Source: Methanobacterium sp. (GTDB lineage Archaea > Methanobacteriota > Methanobacteria > Methanobacteriales > Methanobacteriaceae). Taken from it: 42,741 nt of DNA. This document shows positions 7,598 through 14,304 of the stretch, in pieces; the stretch's first letter is position 1; each line of letters begins with the position of its first letter. The position numbers were made by a program, and so were the translations under genes. The notes beneath the pieces were generated by a model that had not been told where the DNA came from, made no database searches, and saw only the letters and a program-made list of their open reading frames with translations. The stretch covers positions 1 to 42,741 of the forward strand of contig JAVSLW010000044.1 of the NCBI GenBank assembly GCA_039666455.1, given 5' to 3'.

Positions 7598-7870
7598 ATG
7601 TCACAGGATAATGTTGTATACATTGGAAATAAACCAGTAATGAACTATGTATTAGCTGTCGTAACCCAGATGAATGGTGGAACATCTGAAGTAATTTTAA
7701 AGGCACGTGGAAGGGCCATTAGTAGGGCTGTTGACGTTGCCGAGATAGTCAGAAATAGATTCATTCCAGAAGCAGAACTTGGATCTATAGATATCAGCAC
7801 CGAAGAAGTATCCAGCATGGAAGGATCCAATAGTAACGTTTCAGCAATTGAGATACAGCTTAATAAATAG
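7598..7870 (+). CDS. albA: DNA/RNA-binding chromatin protein Alba
   Basis: The 90-residue protein has the Alba fold signature from its start: NVVYIGNKPVMNYVLAVV, then ILKARGRAISRAVDVAE and the C-terminal strand SAIEIQLNK. The lysine-containing GNKP loop binds nucleic acid; some archaeal Alba proteins are regulated by lysine acetylation at an equivalent site. The ATG at 7598 is chosen because GGAGGT lies seven bases upstream; an upstream ATG at 7541 falls in the TATA box. It is monocistronic, with its own TATA box and a T-rich terminator after the stop. Confidence 0.95.
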   Translation: MSQDNVVYIGNKPVMNYVLAVVTQMNGGTSEVILKARGRAISRAVDVAEIVRNRFIPEAELGSIDISTEEVSSMEGSNSNVSAIEIQLNK

Positions 7871-7880
7871 TTAAAAAAAA

Positions 7881-7912
7881 TTTTTACAATTTTTTTTGAA
7901 TATTATTTTTTT
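7881..7912 (+). terminator. T-rich archaeal terminator after alba
   Basis: Three runs of 5-8 T lie directly after the stop codon, without a strong stem. This is the usual archaeal termination signal, placed between convergent genes. Confidence 0.6.
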
Positions 7913-7922
7913 AAGCAAAAGA

Positions 7923-8345
7923 TTATTTTGATAATGTTTCAAGTTTCAAATCAAATATATTTCTCCAGTTACTGTAATCATGAATTCTAACAGGAATATT
8001 TTTTATTTTACGTGTTAAGTATACCTTTTCCCTACAGCCTAAGGGGACTATTATGTGGAGATCTATACCTGGTTTAGAAATCAGGTATTTCCATTTATTT
8101 TTGTTATCGTGGGATAATATACTTTCACAGTTTTCAAATTCAATTACAACGATGTCATTGCTTCCCCTGTATGCAAATATATCCAGAACATACTTATTAT
8201 ATTTTGTTCTGGTTCCTCTATAAATGCTACCCGGATATTTAAGATCCTTTTCTACATAATAACCGTTTTTTTTCAATGTTTTAACGATGGAGGTGGTCAG
8301 ATTTTCTTGAATTTTAGTTTTCATACAATTATTTTTGATACACAT
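7923..8345 (-). CDS. small nuclease-like protein of unknown function
   Basis: This is a 140-residue protein. The arrangement YVLDIFAYRG (D near residue 55), then DIVVIEFENCES about 15 residues later, followed by a helix and LHIIVP, resembles the core of the PD-(D/E)XK nuclease fold, but with ExE in place of ExK. The first 24 residues are basic and helical. Starts at ATG 8345 or ATG 8324 are both possible; neither has a strong ribosome binding site. It converges on alba and lies in a mobile region left of a TnpB element. The nuclease assignment is a fold guess from motif spacing, not a recognised family. Confidence 0.5.
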   Translation of the reverse strand: MCIKNNCMKTKIQENLTTSIVKTLKKNGYYVEKDLKYPGSIYRGTRTKYNKYVLDIFAYRGSNDIVVIEFENCESILSHDNKNKWKYLISKPGIDLHIIVPLGCREKVYLTRKIKNIPVRIHDYSNWRNIFDLKLETLSK

Positions 8346-8717
8346 AAAAATCCCTTAAGCAAATTCAAACTTTGAATTAAAGTTTCCTATAAATTATATT
8401 AATAAACATTGTATATAAATATTTGGATATTACCCTATTATTTACATATATGTTACAATTATATATGATTATTTATAATAAAGAAGTTATTTTATGTACA
8501 TTATTCAAATTTTTCTTAAATTTTCGTAAATATTTACAAAATATCGTAAATGAATCTTTTTTTTAAACAATGTTTAAATAATTTGAATTTTAATACAACA
8601 ATCAATGTATTTTTATCGTATATATTGAAAACATTTATATACCAGTAATCATAATATGATTAGAATATAGTGTAATATTTATTAAATAATGAAACCAGAA
8701 TTAGATTGAAAAGCCGT
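8346..8717. other. gene-free AT-rich stretch
   Basis: I see no gene. The sequence is strongly A/T-rich with many TTTA and ATAT runs, serving as upstream region of the minus-strand gene and left flank of the hairpin tile and TnpB element. Confidence 0.6.
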
Positions 8718-8860
8718 CGAAAAATCCCTCAAAATTCTTCGAATTTTGATGCCCCGAAAACTTTGTTTTCGAGGGCTTTGATTTTTCGGGCCTACAAATC
8801 TTTGATTTGTGGCCGGGAAATATAATTTCCTACGGCATTCAAAAACCGTAGGTTTTTGAA
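8718..8860 (+). repeat. nested hairpin tile upstream of tnpB
   Basis: An outer stem CGAAAAATC (8718-8726)/GATTTTTCG (8780-8788) encloses two hairpins: TCAAAATTC/GAATTTTGA at 8729-8749 and CGAAAAC/GTTTTCG at 8755-8771, a three-way junction. Next come GGCC-CAAATC/GATTTG-GGCC (8789-8814) and GGAAAT/ATTTCC (8816-8830). The last part can form either CTACGG/CCGTAG (8830-8851) or TTCAAAAACC/GGTTTTTGAA (8838-8860), not both. Nearly all loops are three bases. The tile ends 14 bases before tnpB. Confidence 0.75.
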
Positions 8861-8874
8861 AAGCATCAAAAACT

Positions 8875-10050
8875 ATGAAAACCGTGACTAAATCATATAA
8901 ATATAGAATATATCCAAATAAAGAGCAACAGGATATATTAGAATTTAATATGGGTAGTGCACGCTTTGTTTTCAACCATGTTAAAGTCATGTATGAACTA
9001 TATAGAAAACAGGCCATAGAATATGGTTTAAAACCAGTATATGCAAACAGGAAACTGTTTAATAACATATTAAATGATTTAAAGAAGCATCATCCATTTT
9101 TAAAAGAAGTTAACAGCACAGTTCTTCAAAAAGCATATGATGACCTTATTTCTGCTTATAAAATGGTGGGTAAAGCTAATCATGGGTGGGTGAAATTTAA
9201 ATCCCGTAAAAATCCTGTGCAATCGTTCAGAACTTTAAACGCTAAAATAGTGGAGGGGAAATTGAAATTACCCAAAATTAAGAGCCTAATATCTATGAAG
9301 TACAGTCGAAAAGTTCGTGGAGATATATTAACTGCAACTATCAGCAGGAACAACTCTAACCAGTACTTCGTAAGTTTCAATGTTAAAAACAGTCCTGTTA
9401 AGGCTTTGAAAAAAACTAATCAAAAAGTAGGTATTGATCTTGGATTAAAAAATCTGGCAACATTTAGTAACGGCTTTAAAACAGGTAAAATACATTTAAA
9501 AGAGGTTGACAACAAAATAAGGAGATATAATCAAATCATAAGTAAAAAGGTTAAAGATGGGTGTAATTGGTTAAAGGCGAAAACCAAGCTTAACCAGTTA
9601 TACCAGAAGAAAAAAAATATTATAAATGATTTTTTACATAAAACAACAACACAAATAGTACAAGAATTTGATAAAATCTATATTGGAAATGTAAATAACC
9701 AGTTGGGACTGAAAAATAAACATTTAGCAAGAGCTACAGCAGATCAGCATTGGTTTGAGTTCAAGCGACAACTACAATATAAGTCTGATTGGTATGATAA
9801 ACATTTTAGAGTTGTTAATGAAAAATACACTTCTAAAACTTGCAGTAATTGTGGATATGTTACAGAAGTTTTGGATTTGAATATTCGCAGATGGATATGC
9901 CCCAAATGCAATATAGAACATGATAGGGACATAAACGCTGCACGCAATATGAAAACCTTGAATGACAAACAACGTCATTCAAGGTTTTTTCTAACCGTGG
10001 GAACCACGGGGCTTGCCTTTGGTAAAACCAACAATCAGTTGGTGGATTAG
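8875..10050 (+). CDS. tnpB: TnpB RNA-guided nuclease of an IS605-type element
   Basis: The 391-residue protein has the N-terminal domain YKYRIYPNKEQQDIL and RuvC-I KVGIDLGLKNLATFS with catalytic D188. A zinc ribbon with four cysteines (C323, C326, C342, C345) and RuvC-III HDRDINAARN (D352) complete it. The usual RuvC-II glutamate position reads KIYIGNVNNQ, with no acid; a glutamate further on (VNEKYTS, E316) could replace it, as reported for TnpB variants with a rearranged active site. No tnpA transposase is adjacent, so the element is non-autonomous. TnpB proteins are guided by RNA from the element's right end to cut donor DNA. Length is normal, and the 3' end overlaps the omega-RNA candidate. 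Confidence 0.9.
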   Translation: MKTVTKSYKYRIYPNKEQQDILEFNMGSARFVFNHVKVMYELYRKQAIEYGLKPVYANRKLFNNILNDLKKHHPFLKEVNSTVLQKAYDDLISAYKMVGKANHGWVKFKSRKNPVQSFRTLNAKIVEGKLKLPKIKSLISMKYSRKVRGDILTATISRNNSNQYFVSFNVKNSPVKALKKTNQKVGIDLGLKNLATFSNGFKTGKIHLKEVDNKIRRYNQIISKKVKDGCNWLKAKTKLNQLYQKKKNIINDFLHKTTTQIVQEFDKIYIGNVNNQLGLKNKHLARATADQHWFEFKRQLQYKSDWYDKHFRVVNEKYTSKTCSNCGYVTEVLDLNIRRWICPKCNIEHDRDINAARNMKTLNDKQRHSRFFLTVGTTGLAFGKTNNQLVD

Positions 10051-10085
10051 GAATCCATTGACCTCTTCAGGTCATGGTAGTTCAA
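9952..10085 (+). ncRNA. candidate omega-RNA (right-end RNA) of the TnpB element
   Basis: The tnpB 3' end and following bases form consecutive stems. The first is a perfect 15-bp stem, AAAACCTTGAATGAC (9952-9966) with GTCATTCAAGGTTTT (9974-9988). Then come CCGTGG/CCACGG (9995-10009), ACCAAC/GTTGGT (10027-10043) and TGACC/GGTCA (10059-10074), ending in TTCAA (10081-10085), a likely right end. By analogy with ISDra2, bases from about 10086 would be the guide. Boundaries are inferred. Confidence 0.6.
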
Positions 10086-10105
10086 GGACATACAGTAGGG
10101 GTTAT

Positions 10106-10306
10106 ATGATGGAAAAACTAAAATATGAAATAATAAAAATGAGATATAGGATCCTTGTAAGAAAGGGACTTGTGGAAAATAAATATAGAACCTGTAAGAG
10201 CATGTCAAAGATCGTTGAAGAATATGAAAATCAATTTATACCGGGAACTGTTTTATTAAGTGAAAATGCAGGGTATAAATTACGTATCGAATACCCTGTG
10301 GAATGA
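10106..10306 (+). CDS. small basic protein, Spo0E-like helical hairpin possible
   Basis: Starting at ATG 10106 (second ATG at 10109, preceded by AGGGG) the frame gives 66 residues. The first 45 residues form an amphipathic helical pattern (IIKMRYRILVRKGLVENKY, then SKIVEEYENQF) that resembles the two-helix Spo0E phosphatase fold, but the SQxLD motif is not intact, so this is weak. The C-terminal 20 residues are different (TVLLSENAGYKLRIEYP). A longer upstream frame runs through the TnpB right end and is not likely to be used. It begins about 20 bases after the transposon end, so the element may have displaced its promoter. Confidence 0.5.
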   Translation: MMEKLKYEIIKMRYRILVRKGLVENKYRTCKSMSKIVEEYENQFIPGTVLLSENAGYKLRIEYPVE

Positions 10307-10363
10307 TAAATTTTATAAATTCAAATAACTTCATTTATATCCTCATAATTCTATTTTAAATCT

Positions 10364-10972
10364 TTATATTATTGTAATTCTTCCAGCATCAGTTATGGTA
10401 TATTTTTCAAAAAATCTGGATTTTTCAACCAGTCCACAATCTATGAGTCCTGCTAAATGTTTATAAACCATTGACCGAGATATATTTGCTTTTTTCCCAA
10501 TTTCAGCAGCACTTAAATCAGAAGCAGCTAAAAATTCCAGTATTTCTAACTTTTTTTCTGACAAATTCAGATTCATCACTGGAATTCTTATAATTTTATC
10601 ATTATAACAGCTGAAAATAGCATCTACACCATATTTATTGGCTACAAAATTAAGTAAAGGACCTAAATCTTCACCACCAAATGCAATAAAGACTTCTCCA
10701 TGTTTTTTTGCACCATTTATAATTTCTGATATCCTTACACAGATTTCTATTGGATCTTCAGTTTCTATACTAATTTCTCCACCCTTTATGAATTTATCTA
10801 ATTCTGTTTTTCTATGGCTTTTACCATGTAAAATAATTAATCCTTCAGCCTGTGTTTTCATTGAAGCATTAAATAAGCACTGTCCCTTCAGGTTTGTAAT
10901 CAGGGTTCTCATCCTATCACCTAAATATGTAATAAATAATTTTTGAGTCTCACTTAACTGTTGATGGTCCAA
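10364..10972 (-). CDS. CARF-like/winged-helix transcription regulator
   Basis: The 202-residue protein has two parts. Residues about 20-130 form a Rossmann-like alternation (GLIILHG, then VFIAFGGEDLGPLLNFVAN, then AIFSCYNDKIIRIP) that resembles CARF ligand-binding domains of Csa3-type and DUF6293 regulators. Residues about 137-198 form a winged helix (EILEFLAASDLSAAEIGKK, ISRSMVYKHLAGLIDCGLVE). The start is TTG at 10972 with no ribosome binding site. It is divergent from the glutamate synthase genes with 83 bases between them, so it probably controls them, itself, or both (inference). The CARF assignment is by pattern; a ligand is unknown. Decayed CRISPR repeats lie in the same window but 7 kb away. 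Confidence 0.6.
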   Translation of the reverse strand: MDHQQLSETQKLFITYLGDRMRTLITNLKGQCLFNASMKTQAEGLIILHGKSHRKTELDKFIKGGEISIETEDPIEICVRISEIINGAKKHGEVFIAFGGEDLGPLLNFVANKYGVDAIFSCYNDKIIRIPVMNLNLSEKKLEILEFLAASDLSAAEIGKKANISRSMVYKHLAGLIDCGLVEKSRFFEKYTITDAGRITII

Positions 10973-10998
10973 CTATAAATATTGGACAGAGAACAAAA

Positions 10999-11010
10999 TT
11001 TATTTATATG
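10999..11010 (+). promoter_or_regulatory. TATA box of the glutamate synthase operon
   Basis: TTTATTTATATG lies about 50 bases before the first gene, in the 83-base divergent spacer. GCGGAGG precedes the ATG at 11056. Confidence 0.55.
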
Positions 11011-11055
11011 CTTCATTTTATCTAAAAGTAGAAATTTAGAAGCGGAGGATATGGA

Positions 11056-11715
11056 ATGGCTGATGGAATAAAATCAAAGGAAGAGCTATCTACACGTCAG
11101 GTAAATATTGATATAAAAAATAAAACCAGTGAAAATAATTATCTAAATGTGGAAGTCACACAAAAGCTGGATTCTATAGCTGTAGGACTTGGAAATGGCA
11201 TAAACATTACTTTAAAAGGGGATGTGGGGGATTTTGTCGGAGCTTTGAACAATGGTGCAAATATAGAAATTGAAGGTAATGCTGGACGTTACGTGGGTAA
11301 CAACATGACCAGTGGGGAAATAATTGTTAAAGGCTCAGCAGAAGATGGTGTTGGTTTTGGAACTTACGAAGGTACCATCGTTGTACATGGAAATGCAGGA
11401 AATGGAATAGGGCAGCTTAATAAAGGCGGATTAATCCTTATTAATGGAAATATTGGAAATTTAGCAGGTCTTTACATGTTAAGTGGAGATATCATAGTAA
11501 CCGGTAATGCCGGTATTGATACTGGAGACTGGATGATTGGAGGCACTATTTATATTGGAGGAACCTTTAAAACAGGGACAAATGCAAAAGTTCATCAATT
11601 AGATGCTGAAGATAAGCAGAAACTCCAGGAAATTTTTGGTATCTATAAAATAGATGCAGATATTGAAAAATTTATCAAAATAGAACCTAAAAAAATAAGG
11701 CCATTTTATGGGTGA
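11056..11715 (+). CDS. glutamate synthase GXGXG-domain subunit
   Basis: The 219-residue protein is made of repeated beta-helix turns with the GXXGXXXG pattern (GDVGDFVGALNNG, GNAGRYVG, GSAEDGVGFGTYEG, GNAGNGIGQLNKG, GNIGNLAG, GNAGIDTG). This is the C-terminal structural domain of glutamate synthase alpha, which exists as a separate subunit in archaea and is also shared with FwdC/FmdC. It is four bases upstream of the FMN subunit gene, with which it forms an operon. It probably shapes the ammonia channel of the complex. The ATG at 11056 has an AGCGGAGG site eight bases upstream. Confidence 0.85.
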   Translation: MADGIKSKEELSTRQVNIDIKNKTSENNYLNVEVTQKLDSIAVGLGNGINITLKGDVGDFVGALNNGANIEIEGNAGRYVGNNMTSGEIIVKGSAEDGVGFGTYEGTIVVHGNAGNGIGQLNKGGLILINGNIGNLAGLYMLSGDIIVTGNAGIDTGDWMIGGTIYIGGTFKTGTNAKVHQLDAEDKQKLQEIFGIYKIDADIEKFIKIEPKKIRPFYG

Positions 11716-11719
11716 TTAG

Positions 11720-13579
11720 ATGAAACAGATTCTTTTAACAAATCCTGAAGACTGTGACGGATGTAATGATTGTGTAGAAGCTTGCAGCAAAATAAATGGT
11801 GGAAATGGATTATTTTTGCATGAAATGACCAAAGGATACCAGGTAATTGTCTGCCAGCAGTGTATTAATCCTTCATGTATTAAAGGATGCTTCAGAAATG
11901 CAATTTATCGAGAAAACGGAATTGTGAAAATTAATCATGACATCTGTATCGGGTGCAGATTATGCGTATTGATGTGTCCTATTGGAAGTATAACCTATAC
12001 TGAAGATAAAATGCTTAAATGCGAGCGGCAGTGCACTGATTCCAATGGCGGAAGACCAGCATGTATTGATGCATGTGAATCTAAATGTTTAAAGGAGATA
12101 GATGTTAAAGATGTAGCCGCAGGACTGCAGCAAGGAATTAAGATGAATGGGGCATTTTCTGGACGATCTTCAGCTCCCCATGCATCTTCAGATCTTGCAA
12201 ATGCAACGCAGGGACTTTGTGTTTTCTGCGGAACATGTGAAATAGTCTGTCCAACAGATGCAATTGAAATAGTGGATAATCATGCAGAAATAGATAAATC
12301 CCGGTGTATAATGTGTGGATCCTGCTTTGCAGCTTGCCCTGTTTTAATACCAAGCGGAGCTGGGAGTATCTGGGATCCAAGAACTATTGCAAATATAAGA
12401 TACACCTCAAAAGCAGGAAAATATGTCCTTAGAGGTTTTGGAACTGAAAGACGTCTGCCTAACTTTGATAGCATTGTTATTCTACCGGCACAGGCATCGG
12501 TTTCTCCAGTAGATAAATATAGGGAATCCTGCAACACTGGAGTTGTTCTTGGAACTCGATATGCAGAAGAACCTCTGAAATTAGATACTCCTGTGTTAAT
12601 TGCAGGAATGTCATTCGGGGCATTAAGTAAGGAATGTAAAATAGCTCTTGCTAGAGGTACATCACTTGTGGGATCATGTGCAAACACTGGAGAAGGAGGA
12701 ATGCTTCCAGAAGAAAGGGAATATGCAGATAAACTAATTGTTCAATACTCATCCGGCAGATTTGGAGTATCAGTTGATTATTTAAATGTTTCAGATGCTA
12801 TAGAAGTAAAAATAGGGCAAGGAGCAAAACCTGGAATGGGAGGGCATCTCCTTGCAGAGAAAGTGAGTCCTGAAGTTGCCCATATAAGAGGAATACCTGT
12901 TGGAACAGATGCTTTAAGTCCTGCAAGGTTTTTAGATGCCACAAAAGAGGAGGATCTGGCAAAACACATTGAACTACTAAGAGAAGTAACAGACTGGCGC
13001 GTTCCAATAATAGTTAAATTAGGGCCCGGTAGAGTAAATGAAGATGTTAAAATAGTTGCTGAAGCAGGAGCAGATATAATTTCAGTTGATGGAATGGAAG
13101 GGGGGACTGGAGCAGCTCCTGAAGTGGTTATTGAACACACTGGAATTCCAACACTTGCTTCACTTGTCCAGGCAGTTAATGGACTTGAGGAAATAGGGAT
13201 GAAAGATGAAATAGACATTATAATTACTGGAGGAATAAGGAGCGGTGCGGATGTAGCTAAAGCAATGGCCATGGGGGCTGATGCTGCATACATAGGAACT
13301 GGAGCAATGATAGCTGCAGGATGTCGTGCATGTCATATGTGTTACACTGGGAAATGTCCTGTTGGAGTTGCAACTCAAGATCCAGTACTAAGAAATCGAT
13401 TAGATGTTGATTTAGCTACTGAAAGGGTTGGTAATTATATTAAATCCATGACTGAAGAAACAAAGATGCTTGCGCAGCTTGCAGGACATAATGATATAAG
13501 AAAATTCTCAGCAGAGGACTTAAGGGCTCTGGACACTGATACTGTAGCGATAACAGGACTTAAGCTTATAAACCAGTGA
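11720..13579 (+). CDS. archaeal glutamate synthase, ferredoxin + FMN-binding subunit
   Basis: The 619-residue protein has an N-terminal ferredoxin region of about 215 residues with repeated cysteine motifs (CDGCNDCVEAC, CQQCINPSCIKGC, CIGCRLCVLMCP, CVFCGTCEIVCP, CIMCGSCFAACP). The FMN/glutamate synthase barrel follows: GMSFGALSKE, ANTGEGGM, GQGAKPGMGG, SVDGMEGGTGAAP, GGIRSGADVAKA. The 3Fe-4S loop CRACHMCYTGKCPVG is present. It reduces 2-oxoglutarate plus ammonia to glutamate using low-potential electrons. The glutaminase (GATase) subunit that normally completes the enzyme is not adjacent; it may lie elsewhere, or the enzyme may use another ammonia source. The cytoplasmic location is inferred from the lack of a signal peptide. 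Confidence 0.9.
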   Translation: MKQILLTNPEDCDGCNDCVEACSKINGGNGLFLHEMTKGYQVIVCQQCINPSCIKGCFRNAIYRENGIVKINHDICIGCRLCVLMCPIGSITYTEDKMLKCERQCTDSNGGRPACIDACESKCLKEIDVKDVAAGLQQGIKMNGAFSGRSSAPHASSDLANATQGLCVFCGTCEIVCPTDAIEIVDNHAEIDKSRCIMCGSCFAACPVLIPSGAGSIWDPRTIANIRYTSKAGKYVLRGFGTERRLPNFDSIVILPAQASVSPVDKYRESCNTGVVLGTRYAEEPLKLDTPVLIAGMSFGALSKECKIALARGTSLVGSCANTGEGGMLPEEREYADKLIVQYSSGRFGVSVDYLNVSDAIEVKIGQGAKPGMGGHLLAEKVSPEVAHIRGIPVGTDALSPARFLDATKEEDLAKHIELLREVTDWRVPIIVKLGPGRVNEDVKIVAEAGADIISVDGMEGGTGAAPEVVIEHTGIPTLASLVQAVNGLEEIGMKDEIDIIITGGIRSGADVAKAMAMGADAAYIGTGAMIAAGCRACHMCYTGKCPVGVATQDPVLRNRLDVDLATERVGNYIKSMTEETKMLAQLAGHNDIRKFSAEDLRALDTDTVAITGLKLINQ

Positions 13580-14213
13580 AAAGTTCGTGAAAAAAGGTCT
13601 CAGGAAAGCAATTAAAGATCTTCAATGCATGCGAAAAATTTCATTTTTCGCTTTACGAAACTTTCAGTTTCGCAAACATCAAACATTTCATGTTTGAATG
13701 CCCCGAACACTTTGTGCTCTGCTTTAAGCTCTTCATCATTGATTCCATTTAAATTATCTTTTTGAAGGATGTTTAGATTTTTCCGGCATATATTCCTTTT
13801 TTCATAGATTTACTCAATCCATTATCTAAAATAAATCTAAATAATTTTTCAGTGTTTAAAATAACTGATAAAACCAGTTTTTCTTTCTATATTGATTTTA
13901 AAAAAATATACATTTTATGATTTATAATTCAAACCATGTTATTTTAGTGAGTTTAAATATAAAAGGCGTTTTTATATCCACTTAATGGATAAATGTTGGA
14001 GTAATCTCTAATTTTATATGGGGGTAATCATTATCTTTTAAAATAGACTTAATCTAATTTAATTTTTCAAATTAAGTTTTAATTAGAAAGCCTTAGGCTA
14101 AAATAAGCATAAATATAGTAAATTATAGATCAGTTGAAATAAAACCTTTTTAAAGGGTCGTTTTTCCTAAAATAAGCTCTAATTAAGTTTAGTTTACATA
14201 AATAAATCGAAAT
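13580..14213. other. gene-free stretch with hairpin tile and AT-rich leader region
   Basis: There is no gene. The left part (13631-13719) is the hairpin tile listed separately; the right part is AT-rich, with several TATA-like runs before the promoter at 14214. Confidence 0.65.
13631..13719 (+). repeat. tile of four three-base-loop hairpins
   Basis: The stems are GCGAAAAAT/ATTTTTCGC (13631-13651, loop TTC), CGAAACT/AGTTTCG (13656-13672, loop TTC), CAAACAT/ATGTTTG (13680-13696, loop TTC) and GAACAC/GTGCTC (13705-13719, loop TTT, one mismatch). The last two are joined by AATGCCCC, the same linker type as in the copies at 8729 and 24411. Confidence 0.75.
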
Positions 14214-14222
14214 ATTTATATA
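14214..14222 (+). promoter_or_regulatory. TATA box of the cell-wall hydrolase gene
   Basis: ATTTATATA lies at 14214-14222; transcription would start near 14245, just at the base of the structured leader. Confidence 0.55.
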
Positions 14223-14244
14223 GTACCTATGGAAATAGTAACTT

Positions 14245-14304
14245 TGTCCTGAAAAGCCCTGATTTAGTAGGTGAATTAAGGGTAATGGACACGGAGGCGG
14301 TAAA
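14245..14304 (+). promoter_or_regulatory. structured 5' leader with ribosome binding site
   Basis: Nested stems TGTCC (14245-14249)/GGACA (14287-14291) and CCCT (14257-14260)/AGGG (14279-14282) enclose a loop GATTTAGTAGGTGAATTA. GGAGG follows at 14293-14297, two bases after the outer stem, then ATT at 14305. The geometry could control ribosome access. An 18-codon frame from ATG 14285 overlaps it. I cannot match it to a known riboswitch class. Confidence 0.45.

Noticed and set aside
8682..9068. 128-codon minus-strand open frame over the hairpin tile
   Set aside because: It is antisense to tnpB and the palindromic tile; palindromes read openly on both strands.
12778..13293. 171-codon minus-strand open frame
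   Set aside because: It is antisense to the FMN domain of glutamate synthase; Ser/Ala/Pro-rich composition is typical of a shadow frame.
14245..14304. Known riboswitch (c-di-AMP, TPP, cobalamin, SAM) before the hydrolase
   Set aside because: None of the conserved cores of these classes could be found in the leader.
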